Below are positions 12,791 through 24,165 of a stretch of 64,000 nucleotides of DNA, piece by piece (the first letter of the stretch is position 1; each line of letters starts with the position of its first letter). The notes beneath the pieces are model-generated. The model had not been told where the DNA came from. It saw only the letters and a list, made by a program, of their open reading frames with translations, and did not search any database. The stretch is from Lepidonotus clava (taxonomy: Eukaryota; Annelida; Polychaeta; Phyllodocida; Polynoidae), in assembly GCA_936440205.1 (NCBI GenBank), contig OW387133.1:10072001-10136000 (forward strand), in the 5' to 3' direction. A program made the translations under genes and the position numbers.

Positions 12791-14133
12791 GTTAGGGTAA
12801 GGGGTTGGAGGTAAGGACACGGCCACTGGACAATGGATGACCAGCCTAGACACGGCCGACAGGTGCACCGTTAAGACGGCGTAATTACGGTAAACGCCAA
12901 ACTCCGTACGGCACGGGCATTTGTTTAGAGTGAAGAGAGACGTCGGCTTAATAGACAAGTAATGCTGAAGAGGGATACAGAGTTTATCAACTGGAAGAAC
13001 ATATTTTGTACATATAAGTGATGCTGGTATAAACAACAACAAAAATCATCATCTTGTGAACTGACTATAGCCAATGTCAACCATGCATGCATACTTTGGC
13101 ATGTTCGTTTGTGAACTAGACTATTGCAAGTTATATAAGAATATCCCAACCAAGATGGCAGTTGATATGTTTAAAAAAAGGTGTTATAGTCATCCACGCA
13201 TAAGATGATGTTTCTCGTTTACTTCTTTAAAACCCAACATACATAAAGGAATACAAAAACTCATTTGACGTTTTAATATATCCTTTACTGTGTGTTTGTC
13301 CTAATCATCGGAATAATATTATGATAATGGTATCTAATGAACACAACTTTATATGCATGTTATGATACTACAACTACGCAATTATGCATATTCACTCAAG
13401 GCCAAGTCTTTAGTAGACATGAAGAAACGCCTGCTGGACAGCAGTGGACATATTTAAGTGCAGCTGACCAATAATGTGTCAGTTGCAACACTACACCTGT
13501 GTGGGAGAAAGACAATGTAAATCTGTTTTTATCAGGTGCAAACTGATAAACATCACTATATTAATTGAACTTTGAATGCGTGTCAACTTCAGATGAATGT
13601 ATAAGCATTAGGTGGGAAGTCTTTTGTCCTATGCGCATTTTGAGGAAAAGGTGAAAAAGAGCACACAGTGTTATGAATAAAGTGAACGTACAATAATATG
13701 TTTATCTTAATATTAATTAGTTGAAAAAAAAGTGAAACGTACTATAATATGATATACACATATTATGTGTATCTTGATATAAGAACTGTATGATCAGGAA
13801 ACCATAGAATTGGGTAATTCATTCAAGGTCACCCAAAGCCATACAGAGCCATGGTGCATTCCTGGTCTAGGCTGGTCAGAGCCAGAGAGCAGTGGGTGGT
13901 CAGCTGCCGGTCAGCCTCCAGTATATGCCCGGAATGACCTGCAGCCAGGCGGCCAACGGTGGTCAAAACAAACAAGGTACCATGCCGATGTGTTAGGGGG
14001 AGAGATGGAGGGATCCGGGGGGTCCAGGGGGTTTTAGTGGGTACTTAAAATTGACAAAGAGAGAAAAAAACGTTGCGAGCGTGCACACAGCGTATGTTTT
14101 AGTACAGTAAAAACCCATTAGAACATTTACTTA

Positions 14134-14193
14134 CCCTATATCCGCCGCCCCCCCCCCCCGCCCCCCCTTTCTGAAATCCTATATCCGCCCCTG
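14134..14193 (-). mobile_element. hAT-like non-autonomous element end (fragment)
   Basis: Read on the minus strand it starts CAGGGGCGGATATAGGATTT, resembling the CAGNGGCGGAT-type ends of hAT MITEs in many invertebrates. The 12-mer CCTATATCCGCC occurs twice (14135-14146 and 14178-14189) around a long C run. The opposite end and target duplication were not found, so this is a fragment or a very short copy. A C-rich rather than hAT origin remains possible. Confidence 0.4.
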
Positions 14194-14300
14194 TTTGACC
14201 CACCCCTCTCTAATTCAAAACGTCTAGAATGTTGGTGGAATATGTTACCAATCTTATTGAAGGTTTGAATTAGATAGAGAGGGGGAGGGGGGTTCAAACC
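14193..14300. repeat. Inverted repeat, arms about 28 bp
   Basis: The left arm, 14193-14221 (TTTGACCC.CCCCTCTCTAATTCAAA), is matched in reverse by the right arm, 14262-14300 (TTTGAATTAGA..GAGAGGGG..GGGTTCAAA). The 40-bp spacer is AT-rich. This could be a short foldback element next to the hAT-like end. Confidence 0.75.
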
Positions 14301-15000
14301 TACTCAAACCTATACATTATACGTTCGAGTTGATACACCATAGTTAAACACCTGTTCACAATATAACACAAATGAGAGGTCACTCATTATTATTGTATAG
14401 ATTGAAACCCTTTCTCCAATTTGCGTGCTATTTCCAATGACGCCTCATAATCAGTTAACCTACATTATTATAATCATGTTTATTGCATGACCCTATTGTT
14501 TCTTTGACATGATAATTGATATTTCATCTGGTCCTAGATCGCAAGGGTACCATGGCAATATCGTTAAAAGGAGCTCGATAGATACTATCCAACATTGCTT
14601 TCATAAAAACAAGACAACTATTAATGATCATGCGGAAATAGGTTGCATGTATGGTGTTGGTGGTCCGCTATTTGACTCAGGTCTATACATTATTTCGCAT
14701 CTAAGCTGAGGGAAAAGATTTAATTATTTATACACATGCAATAACGGAACATGTAAGAGGCATTCTTATCTCTGGTAATCATCCTGTTTACTGGTCGCGA
14801 CGGCTAGACAGGTTTTCTCAGAGTCATAGATAGGTAATAATAGAATGCCCATCTCATGAATGTTTAAATTCACGTTCCATTAACCAATATACGCAAACCA
14901 TACAATCCAGTCCAATACAGTTTATTTACAAGTGTTATTACTTCTCAAACGTATTGAAAGAATCATAATCTTTTGCTTACATAGATATAAAGCAAATATT

Positions 15001-15119
15001 TCAACTTGATTTGAGAAAAGAAAACACTTCATAAGGTTAATCCTGGAAATTTGTGATGAAAATATCAACTTGATTTAAGTTTTAAAGAAAAGGAACCACT
15101 TTATAAGGTTAATCCTGGA
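15001..15119. repeat. Two-copy tandem repeat, about 64 bp
   Basis: TCAACTTGATTT..., then CACTT.ATAAGGTTAATCCTGGA, occurs at 15001-15049 and again at 15065-15119 with small indels. It is an old local duplication. Confidence 0.9.
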
Positions 15120-17900
15120 GATCCCACGCTGATCTCAGCCTGACCTAGGCTCGGGCTGGATCTTCTGTAGCCATACATCCTTGTCCTCGGATCCTTGGAT
15201 CTGGGCGGATCCCCCTGCGAAGATCCCCTCGTCGGTCTGTTGTGGAATCTGCGGGTCAGGCCCCGGGTTGGATCCCGGGGGTTAGGCGACAGGCGGGGCG
15301 GGATCCCCGAGGCCTACACAAATAATGGCGGGATCCCAACGTGGCCGTGTCAACCTCACCGGGTGGAAAGTGACCCTGAGCCTGGCTGGGGTGCTACTGG
15401 AGGAGGAGGTGGGTATAGGGGAGGATTAGGGGACGGGATTCCCCGGGCTGGGTAGACAGGCTGTGGAGGCCGCCTGGTAGGTTTTATCCTATTTAACCAG
15501 AGGGGCCAGTGGCAATTATGTGGCGGCAGGAGGGTAAATAGGTGGGAGATGGTAGCACGCGGAGTGGATATCATGCCATAAGATGGATGATGGTTTGCTC
15601 ATGCTGGCCTCCAGTAGCGGCGGCAGGCATGAACAAACAGTTATGTGGCCGGCCCCAGACGGGGGGTCCTCTGGCCGCCCGGCTGGCCGTCACCCGCCGA
15701 GACCTGGCCTCTTCAGGCCCGGGCCCCGCCGCCGACCGCGCGGCGTCGGCCGTCGCCAGGTCGGGGGTGAGCACGCCCCTCCACGGCCAGCGCTGGAGCC
15801 TCCAGGCGCCTCCTGCACCCCACCTTATGACACTGACCCCGTCGGCCATCCAGCCGCCTCAGTTGACACTCGCCCGCCCTGACTGCTGGAGGAGGATCCA
15901 AGCCGCAGGGCTGCGGGGGGAGCGGGCCACAGCCATAGACGTCTGCCCCTATACCCCGCGCCTAAGTAGTCATGTCGCCTGGCAGCACTGGAGGAAGTTT
16001 ACCCTGGCCGACGAAGCCCCTCCAGAGTATCCCTAGCTAAACAAGCCGCGGGGCGCCACTGGCAGCTACCGCGGCCATTTACACAAGGCCTGGAGAGTCG
16101 CGCAGCTCCGATTGCCAATAAATAAGCCTACACCAATAGCCAAATTTCAACTTGTATTTTCCTTCCAGGCTCCGGTTACACGTTACACATTCATATGGAG
16201 TCGGCGCGTCCTCTCCGGTTTTCCTTTACAATAGACAGCGATCGCTCAGCAAACTGATTGTGTCGCCTGTACACGCCTTACCCCCGTAATTCTTCATTCA
16301 TCCTTATTTTTTACTTTCCTCCTCGACTAACCAAACCATTCTGTCGTAATTCACCGCCATCTTCGGGGCGCCGCCTAATATTTCGCCGTCATGCGACCAG
16401 TAAATGAAAGTTACATTAGTATTGTTTCAGCAGCAATGACACATTAATCAGGGCCGGTTTATCCAGCAGCCATCGCCCCAATTAATCCCCCGCCAGTCGC
16501 TGCTGGCTTCCTTTATCTCCCTCCCTGCAACTTGTAGTGCCCAGCCCGAGTAATATCGCTGCAACACGCATGGAAAATGAGTAAAAAGCAAGTTTTTCCC
16601 CCTCGGTTGGCTTTGAAGTGTGCCCTGCCCGGGGAGGCTGAGGGGGTGGCTGACCAGCGCTGACCTCCGGGCCGGCGGGGGCGGCTTCTATCAGGCCCCG
16701 CACGGAACCGACCATTTTGGCTTTATTTCGGAGCGCGCCAACCAATTTATGGGTGGCCCTGACTGCTCTATTGTCTTCCGAAGAGCGAAGATAAGACGAG
16801 CGATCGATCTGACTTGTGTAATATCCCGAGGCGCCCTCCTTTTATAACTGGTCACTCGTGCCCAATTGACCATCGATAGGACCAGGGGCCGCGGCTATTT
16901 GGGCCTTGTCCATTTTACATTTGGCCGGGCCAGCTTTGAGCTTCATTGATCCTGCAGGAGCACAGTGCACAAGGTCGGGTTTGTGTATTAGTTTTAATAG
17001 GTCTTTATGCAGGCCCGCTCCCCTAAGGCCGGCAAGGCTGTCATTTCTCATTTAGCCCACGAGCAATTGCCAACTGCCAAAATCTCAAACTTCCTGTGCC
17101 AGAATGTCTTCAAAATTGCATTTGCCCATGTGTACTTTCCAACAGAAACTATTCCCCTACAGCAGTCAGGTTCGCAAATATTGTGCATTTCCTGCACATT
17201 CACATAGTACTAGATATAAATGGCTTTTGCTACGTTCGGGATAGGCCATGCAGCGTGTGTGGTATAGGGGCTTTAGATGGAGATTGGGAGGAGAGAGCAG
17301 CGCACGGGGGTGTTTTGGCAAGTAGGGGAGGGCATGCGGGGAGCAATAGGGCGAAGCCGAGCCTGCGTGAGGTAAATTATCCGACGTGCGTCTCTGAGGG
17401 CCGACAATGTGACCCCCCTGCTCCAGGGCCGCTGCCGCTGACCGGATCTAATAATACCGGCCATTACCGCGCCTATCGCCGAATGAAAACAGCGAAAGGG
17501 CCGGCCGCGCGCGCCCGGCAAAAACCCCTCCGTGACTCGCCCAAATATAATTGGAATTGTGGACGCAATCGGGATAGTTGGGCGCGCGGGGCTCCCCGGA
17601 GAGGTGGCCGGGGGAACCCGGAGGGCAGCAGGGGGAGGCTGGGGGGCCGGCCGTGATATGGACACGGGCCAGACTCCCCAACGCTTTTCTTTTCTTTCCA
17701 TCTGTGGCCGCGCGAAAACAAACGCTGCTAATAAGTCAAGGAAAACTGGTGGGTAGGGCGGGGCGGGGCGCTGGGGGCCGCTTCCCGGTCAGCCCACGGG
17801 CCAGCGCGCACAAACAAGGGGTCATCTAACGGAAATATTGTTCCAGGCCGACGACTAAAAAATAATGCCCCCTTTTTTTCATCGCCACTCCCAATGACCT
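15120..17900. other. Large CpG-rich block, no gene supported
   Basis: This is the longest GC-rich stretch of the host part. Between 15180 and 15335 GATCC or GGATCC words recur at least six times. CpG is not depleted, as in unmethylated promoter regions. Long open frames exist on both strands (for example 15542-16036 plus), but they overlap each other, have no splice sites that extend them, and contain no family motif. Homeodomain-like ATTA/TAAT words lie in the AT-rich islands at 16130-16560. An enhancer or CpG-island role is inferred. Confidence 0.45.
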
Positions 17901-19423
17901 TTGGACCCCAGCTTGTTATAGTTGTGACAAACGGATTGGCAGGCGGTTAGATAGACTTGGAAAGGAGCATGGTAGTCGCTATGCGGGTTGCAGGGTCTAT
18001 TGATCCACGACCTGGCCACCAGAAAACTACTTATCTGAGGTACAGGCCTAAACTGCAACATGGGAAGCTAATATGAGGCATTGTTTTGTGCCTGATACAT
18101 TCTTCAAATACCCGCCCCTCCAGGGGCGGAGGATAAGGATTCCCAAAAGGTGGGGTCACCATATATAGGCTAAGTACTAAAACGGCGTGCATTAGAGTGG
18201 ACGTGCGATATTTCTACCTCTTTTTATAGTTTTTAGGTCCACCAAAAGGAGGGGGTTAGGACCCCCCGGATTATCCCTGCCCTCACTGTTGGAGTTGGTG
18301 AACGGACGCGAGCAGTTTTCATGCACGAGACGCGTCGCGCATCGCGTGCACGCCCCATATTGCCCCTGCCTCCCACACGCACACCCCCAGCAGGGGAAAC
18401 AATACCGCCAAACCAGTCTATAGAATCCCCGACTCGGGCACTGCTCCTCACACGGCTTCTACGACACGAAACTCCTTTTTTATTTCAAAATTACCTCTCC
18501 CGTCTCACAGCTGTAAGCCATATTTCCTCCCTTTTCAACCCGTGTTTTTTTTTATTCCTTGAGAGCTGGGTAATGGGATGGCGCGCATGACAATTGGGTC
18601 TTATTTGATTTAGGATTTCTCCAATTGTGTCGGTCGTTTAAGAAGGAGAGGCGCACGCGCCCCTTACAAAAGAACCCTGGGGGCGATGGGTTGGCAAAGG
18701 CCCAGAGGTTACCGACAGCCGCCTAACACGACCCTTCCTCCTTCACACCTCGCCTAGTAAGACAAGCCCCACACAAGCCTATCCCTTCACACCTCCAACA
18801 ACAGCGCGCCTATCTTAAAGCAATCAGGCCCCCAGAGTGAAGTCGGCCCTTATAGGCAAAGCCCCGCGTCCTCTTTGAAATCCGCGAAGCTAACGCTGAT
18901 GACTCTGGCGTTCCTGGGCGACGCCCGCTTACAGGTATTGAACATGCTCAACGGTTCCTGGCGCTCCTATTGAAAATTACGTCTTCGCCTGACACCGCCT
19001 TTAGACGGGGCCTCCGAGCGGCAAAGTGGAGGCGCCCAGAGCACTCAGCGTAAGAGCGACGACATAATGCGCGCCAAATCGAAAGAAAATTGTCGAAATC
19101 GACTTAAATGCGCGCCATTTGACTTACAATTGCTCGATTCAATTAGCGGTTATGTTGCGAGATGGGTCTCATTGAGCCTGGGCCCGGCCACCATCAAAGA
19201 GCGGCCCGGTCGACTTGGCAAGTCGGCCTATTGGCGAACTGACAGCGCACTTTTGTGACGTGACAACTCGCTAATTATCTTATTTGTTCGGCTAAGAAAG
19301 CAGGAGCAGACGACATTTCGTCCCTTCCCGCCCTTTATCCCCACTTCGCTGATGGCGGACGGACCCTCCCCCGCAGTCCCCAAAATGGCGGGTGTAGGGT
19401 TGCCGCTGTCTCTCCTTTTTCAG
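17901..19423. other. Intergenic, CpG-rich, hAT-like remnants
   Basis: Near 18112-18129 CCGCCCCT and AGGGGCGG form an 8-bp palindrome. The right part starts CAGGGGCGGAGGATAAGG, hAT-MITE-like, and a loosely inverted counterpart lies near 18236-18285 (CCACC.AAAAGGAGGGG...GGGATAATCC on one strand or the other). A CpG-rich stretch covers 18600-19420. No gene supported. Confidence 0.4.
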
Positions 19424-19486
19424 GTAGACAACATAAAGAAGTTGTGAGATCCGAGCAGCTGATAGATTTAGATCAAAGAGCTGGAG
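19424..19486 (+). CDS. Possible 63-bp internal exon, unrecognised
   Basis: A strong acceptor (pyrimidine tract 19401-19420, then CAG) is followed 63 bp later by GAG/GTGTAA. One frame stays open from acceptor to donor and would add 21 residues with charged, helix-like content. The length is a multiple of three and the phase is 1 at both ends, as in skippable exons. The donor is only fair. Other frames have stops. I do not recognise the peptide and no partner exon was found, so the gene is unknown and the call is weak. Confidence 0.22.
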
Positions 19487-19603
19487 GTGTAATCAGAGGA
19501 CGCTGACTGATTGCGGGACGGCGGTAGGGCCTCACCCCTATTAGATCAGGTCCCTGCCCGGAACAGGCGCAGGTCAGTCTCGGCCCCCAAATGTCGTCTG
19601 CTT

Positions 19604-19823
19604 CAATTTTATTCTTCTATCCTGTATTCTCTTCCTATACTTTGTTCCAAAGGTGCACGAGCTCTGTGGCTATATATCAATTTTATTTGTCTATCCTGTA
19701 TTTTCTTCCTATACTTTGTTCCAAAGGTGCACAAGCTCTGTGGCTATACATACATTTTATTTGTCTATCCTGTATTTTCTTCTTATACTTTGTTCCAAAG
19801 GTGCACGAGCTCAGTGGCTATAC
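19604..19823. repeat. 74-bp tandem repeat, three copies
   Basis: Three copies start at about 19604, 19678 and 19752 at an exact 74-bp spacing. Each has CTATCCTGTATT.TCTTC.TATAC, TTGTTCCAAAGGTGCAC.AGCTC and GTGGCTATA. Identity between copies is above nine in ten by eye. Because 74 is not a multiple of three, one long open frame passes through all three frames of the unit. All three plus-strand frames of the unit are therefore stop-free. Confidence 0.95.
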
Positions 19824-20046
19824 GGCCTATGAGAATCCCTATTCAGCCATTGCGAGAAACTGGAAGCACATTTTTTACAAACGGAACTAGTTTGCCACTT
19901 TGAAATGTTATGAATTTCAATGATATTAATATGAAACTTGTTGAGAAGGTTCTCAAGAACATCTCAAGGCATAGGTGGTAGCAAAACATGAAATAACCTC
20001 TCTCAAAATCAATCAATTTAGTTTGAAGGTGGTATGAAAATACAAA

Positions 20047-20094
20047 ATGGAGGAACCTGCATGGTCAGTTCACTGACCAAATAGGTTCCACCAT
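20047..20094. repeat. Hairpin, 23-bp arms
   Basis: Arms 20047-20069 and 20072-20094 match in reverse at 19 of 23 positions with a 2-base loop. The cores are ACTGACCA/TGGTCAGT and AGGTTCC/GGAACCT. It could be the centre of a foldback element or a structured RNA. No terminal duplication seen. Confidence 0.75.
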
Positions 20095-20456
20095 CTTGGT
20101 TGTGTATACTTTTGTGTTCAAAAGTTTCATAATAGAGAAAACATTATTTTGATTGTTAACATTTTCTGAGACCAAAACATTTACATTTAAGAAAAAGGCA
20201 TGAATTGCTTTAGAGTATATATTAGATAACAATGCTCTTAGAGTGGTGTAACAAACGAGTTCAGGACTTATATATTGTAGTTTAGTAAGTGACAGTGTCA
20301 TTAGAATTTCCTTTTAAACAGAGGAGAAAATTTCACATTTTATCTTTCACAAAAAAGTCAAAATACTTTCAAATTGTACTTAATTTCTAACCATACAAAT
20401 GAATCTTGTATACTTCTTATGCATGAAACCGCACTGTATAGACCTTGTGCACACAG

Positions 20457-20487
20457 GGTCACGTGACCAGATTTTGGTGATCACCAA
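20457..20487. promoter_or_regulatory. Twin perfect palindromes with E-box
   Basis: GGTCACGTGACC (20457-20468) is a perfect palindrome around CACGTG and matches sites for USF, MITF and TFEB basic helix-loop-helix proteins. Five bases on, TTGGTGATCACCAA (20474-20487) is a second perfect palindrome. A further CACGTGG lies at about 20502. Two adjoining perfect palindromes are unlikely by chance. Confidence 0.5.
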
Positions 20488-22018
20488 GTGGTTACCACAC
20501 CCACGTGGCTGTGACATATATATACAATTATAAGAAAATAATTGTTGATTATGATATGATGGGATTTCTATTGATAAATGAGACATAAATGTTCATCGTA
20601 AATTCTTTAGAATTGTGAATAATGATGAATTTCAATTGATCCCCAATATGGCGGCCATGCCAATTTGGGGGCTGTGACGTCATGTGCACAACGTCTTTAT
20701 GTCTTAATTCGAAGCTACTGGCTATGCGTACAATAGAGTGCCCCGACATATCAAAACAAGTGCAGTTACAGTTCACTGTACAGTGTTTGAAAACAAGTCA
20801 TCGAACTGTGGTATAAAAACATAATGTAAGCATAATTGTATTGGCAAGTAGGGGTATGTTATCTTACTCTCATCCACGATAAACTAACAACATGAAATAT
20901 TTAGGTGCCTAATCAAGCAAAACACTACACAGCTACTCATTAGTCCAACCACCACCACCACACGTTAGTAGTATACGAAATCGTCGCCCTGCCCCAGGCT
21001 TCGAAACAAAGACTTTTCAAACTCCATCTGACACAAAAGTCAAGGACTAAAATTCACAGAAAAAACAGAATAAAATATCCCCACAACATGCGATCAGGTA
21101 GGTATGTTGTGCGGGTATTGTTTCCGATTAAACAGGACGTAACTCGATCTGATTGCGGCCCCTAAGGGCTAATGGCGGGGTTCGCCATGCGCTAACCAGC
21201 CACGTCTTACATGCAATCGGCCGGCCCGGCCAAATGTCCTCTCCTGTCAAAGTTGACAGCAACCAGGTGTAGGACACGGCAGGGCTCTCATTTCTGGGAG
21301 CCCGCCGACCGCCGGCCAGACATGCAAGCCGGGAATACACGCTTAAGTGCGGTTAGAAGGAGGAGGCGAAGTGATCGGATCTTTGATTTACGATTGTCCT
21401 TGTCAGGGTTCTGATTAGTGTGTCATTGCTGGGGTAGCGGCGCCTGTCAGCGGGGGGGTAGGGCACCAAGCAGGATACCTTACCCTGGTAGTTGTCAATG
21501 GTAAACCACATAAGTGGGCTGAGATCTCTGCCTTATTCAGGCTCCTTGTTTTCACCTGTTCGTATTATCTGATTATGTTCTATATTTATGATAATCGATA
21601 CCGGTACAGGTGATGCCGTCATTTTTAGAAGCAAATACATAGACACAAGCCCAAAGTTTTAAGTAATGCATAATTAAGACACATTCCTCGTTGAATAAAT
21701 CATATAAACATTGATATAAATGTGAAAGTGAAATCTAATACATGATATTCAACCATGCAATGCATGGCTATTTAATGCCTGTATGTGCCATGAAGGGAAT
21801 GAGATTGTAATTGTAACCGCTTAACGCAATATTAACTATTAACTAAGGCTACATGTATTTGACTAACTGGTATATTGATATGATTTCTTTTTTTTTCATA
21901 TTTAACTTTGATATAAAACTACAGTATACTAAGTCCTCTTTATTGTATGTGCGTACTCAACCGATTTCAGCAAAGTTTATTCTACTTGCATTTGATGTAT
22001 ATCACAGAAACCACTGTT

Positions 22019-22179
22019 GTTATACCGTGGTTGGGAGTTACCCACTGGGGGCCGCCATGTTGTGTCACGTGGTACAATGAAACACTCCTCATTGGCTAGG
22101 AGGTGCGCTTGACCCCCGAAAACTATTGGCGCCAAAGGACCACGCATGCGCAAACATGAACTCCCGACGGCGGTATAAC
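22019..22179. mobile_element. 161-bp inverted-repeat block with promoter motifs
   Basis: The ends GTTATACCG...GGGAGTT (22019-22041) and AACTCCC...CGGTATAAC (22158-22179) are inverted copies. Inside are a YY1-like GCCGCCATGTTG (22051-22062), an E-box CACGTG (22066-22071), CCAAT in reverse (22091-22095), an E2F-type TTGGCGCCAA (22126-22135) and an NRF1-type GCATGCGC (22144-22151). This is either a small MITE that carries promoter motifs or a housekeeping promoter that happens to be bounded by an inverted pair. No clear target duplication was found. Confidence 0.45.
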
Positions 22180-23543
22180 GTCTTTATTTTCTACCAGTTG
22201 ACCATACATCACGTTTATCTCCTGCTACAAGGGAACACCCACCCAGGGGTGGGGGACGTATAGGTTAGGCGCCTCACTGCACACCGACTGAGGTTATCTC
22301 TGATGTTTCAATTTGTCAGCCGTTTTCCAGGTGGCGAGCTTTGGACGAACAGGCAGGGAATACAGTGTGGAATTGGTACAGTGCGCGGACATCCCAATTC
22401 ACAGGCCGGGTGGCCGGGGGTGGGAGGGGAGTATGGGTGGGCGAGGTGGTGTGGGGGGTGGGCGGGCCTGGGGCTGTCAATACGGAGACATACGATACCA
22501 CAGGGGCACCCTTATGGGCCCGCAGATGTCAATAGAATATACACACACTTATATCTCAGACTGCCAATAAAACCTGCGCCCTTTCCCTCCGCCTTTGTTT
22601 CAGCCGCACCTGCAGTGCATGTCCCTGCCGACTGGTGTATAACTCACACCAGTATCTGTACTGCTACTGCCACTAGGACTACTTCTTGTAAGAAGAAGAG
22701 GAGCTGGTGGGGGTGAGAGCAGGCAAAAAGAGATGGTGAGGGTAGGGAGGGGGCGCTGAAAAGACCGTCTCAGACACCAATTGAGCCAGCCGTCACGTCT
22801 AGGAGCGCACAGCAGGCCTATAATTAAAGTGACAAGCGGACCAGGAACGGACCAGCTTAAATTCGCTCATTTTTGCACTTTTAAAGAAGCACGGTAGAAA
22901 CTGTGTCCGTTGCGCCGACCCATAATGGCCGGGCATTGATCAGGGCCTGGGGCCCGTATTGAAAAAGCCGACAAAAGGGGCGCGCCGCCGCCTGACATAC
23001 TTCACTTCATATTAGCCGCCGTTTGCAGCTCGCGTCTCTCCCCCTGGCTGGTGGGGCCCGATAGGAGCGGGGACAGGCCCCATCACATCTAACGATTACA
23101 CCGCGCCCTAAATTGGCCGGGGCTGTCAGGGCAGAGTACATTGTGCGATCGCACCTGTCTTCACGAGCCGCCGCACAAAAACAGTGAAGGTAGCGGTGCG
23201 CGGGAAGCGGACCTAACGTAGGGCCCCCTCTCGACTATCAATTCTACTTTTACGGCAGCATTAATATTCGCCCCGGGGCTCTATCGGGGACAGTCACTGG
23301 TGATCCCCCGTTCAGCCCCAGCGTCTTGAGACGCGCAGAGCTATGTTTATCCGGGCAGATCTGGGCCTGGACAAAGCTCTGGTCAGGGATCCAGATGTTC
23401 AAACCGGGGACCTGGAACGCCCGACCACATCCATCACCCTCCTGGGGGCTGCTACTACTGGAGGAAGGGCCGGTCAGGGGTGGAGGGACACAGGGGGCGG
23501 GATGGACATGGCTGAAAACGGGGGATAGACAGAGGGAAGGCCA
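22180..23543. other. CpG-rich block, possible regulatory region
   Basis: GC-rich patches at 22240-22520 and 22780-23500 with many CpG and with AT-rich motif islands between. The overlapping frames at 22303-22716 are all open because of high GC. No motif or splice context supports a gene. Confidence 0.45.
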
Positions 23544-24165
23544 AGCTGACCAAACTGACCATAACCCAATGTATTTGTCAGCAGCTGTCTTAAACCTTAA
23601 CCTGATTGCAAATACTTTTCAGCTATTTTGACGTTAAAGTTGGTGAAAGTGAAAGTGAAAGGTTAATAGTAAAGCAAGCTCGCAATTGCGACTTCCTCCT
23701 AAAACGAGCAAGTTTAGTTTTGATATGATTAATCTTGTCAATTTCTTATTACACAAACAGGCAAACTATTCGAACATGTTGATGAATCATTTTGGTTAAA
23801 CATAACTCAAATAAAATGTGTTCCTAGCTATTCTTTGTTGAAGTATCGATACATCTTCGCTCGAAATTGACATGATATTGTCTGTATTGCAACACATCAC
23901 AGGATTGAAGCTGACCATGACTGACCATAACTCAATAAAATTTTGTTAACAGCTGTCATAAACCGTAACCTGATTACAACTACTTTTCCGACTTTTGTTT
24001 GAAAGTTACAAAGGTTGGTGTCTGTAGTTTTCTGGTTATACACATTTAAGTGGCACAAGACATGTCACCTACTTCTTTATTAAAATATCGACATAGTATT
24101 TCGCTCTAAATTGTCCTAAATATGTCCATATAGAAACACATCTGCAGGATTGTATCTGAAATCAA
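23544..24165. repeat. Diverged duplication, unit about 300-370 bp
   Basis: GCTGACCA..CTGACCATAAC.CAAT, CAGCTGTC.TAAACC.TAACCTGATT.CAA and TACTTTTC occur at 23544-23640 and again at 23908-24015. Downstream, T.AA.TATCGA.A....TTCGCTC.AAATTG and A.CACATC..CAGGATTG recur at about 23838-23910 and 24075-24160. Order and orientation are the same, so this is an old tandem duplication with indels. Confidence 0.75.

Larger units (their letters stand above)
12791..15000. other. AT-rich intergenic DNA with an inverted repeat
   Basis: Mostly AT-rich. A near-duplicate pair of ATAATATG-containing words lies at about 13690-13765. The only compact structures are the C-rich hAT-like terminus and the inverted repeat at 14134-14300, listed separately. 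Nothing coding supported. Confidence 0.55.
19824..22018. other. Intergenic DNA with palindromes and CRE
   Basis: Holds a hairpin at 20047-20094, twin palindromes at 20457-20487, a cAMP-response-type TGACGTCA at 20675-20682 beside an inverted CCCCAA...TTGGGG (20641-20670), and a GC-rich patch at 21130-21480. The rest is AT-rich. No gene supported. Confidence 0.5.

Noticed and set aside
15542-16036. 164-codon plus-strand frame
   Set aside because: Overlaps three other long frames in CpG-rich DNA; openness follows from composition.
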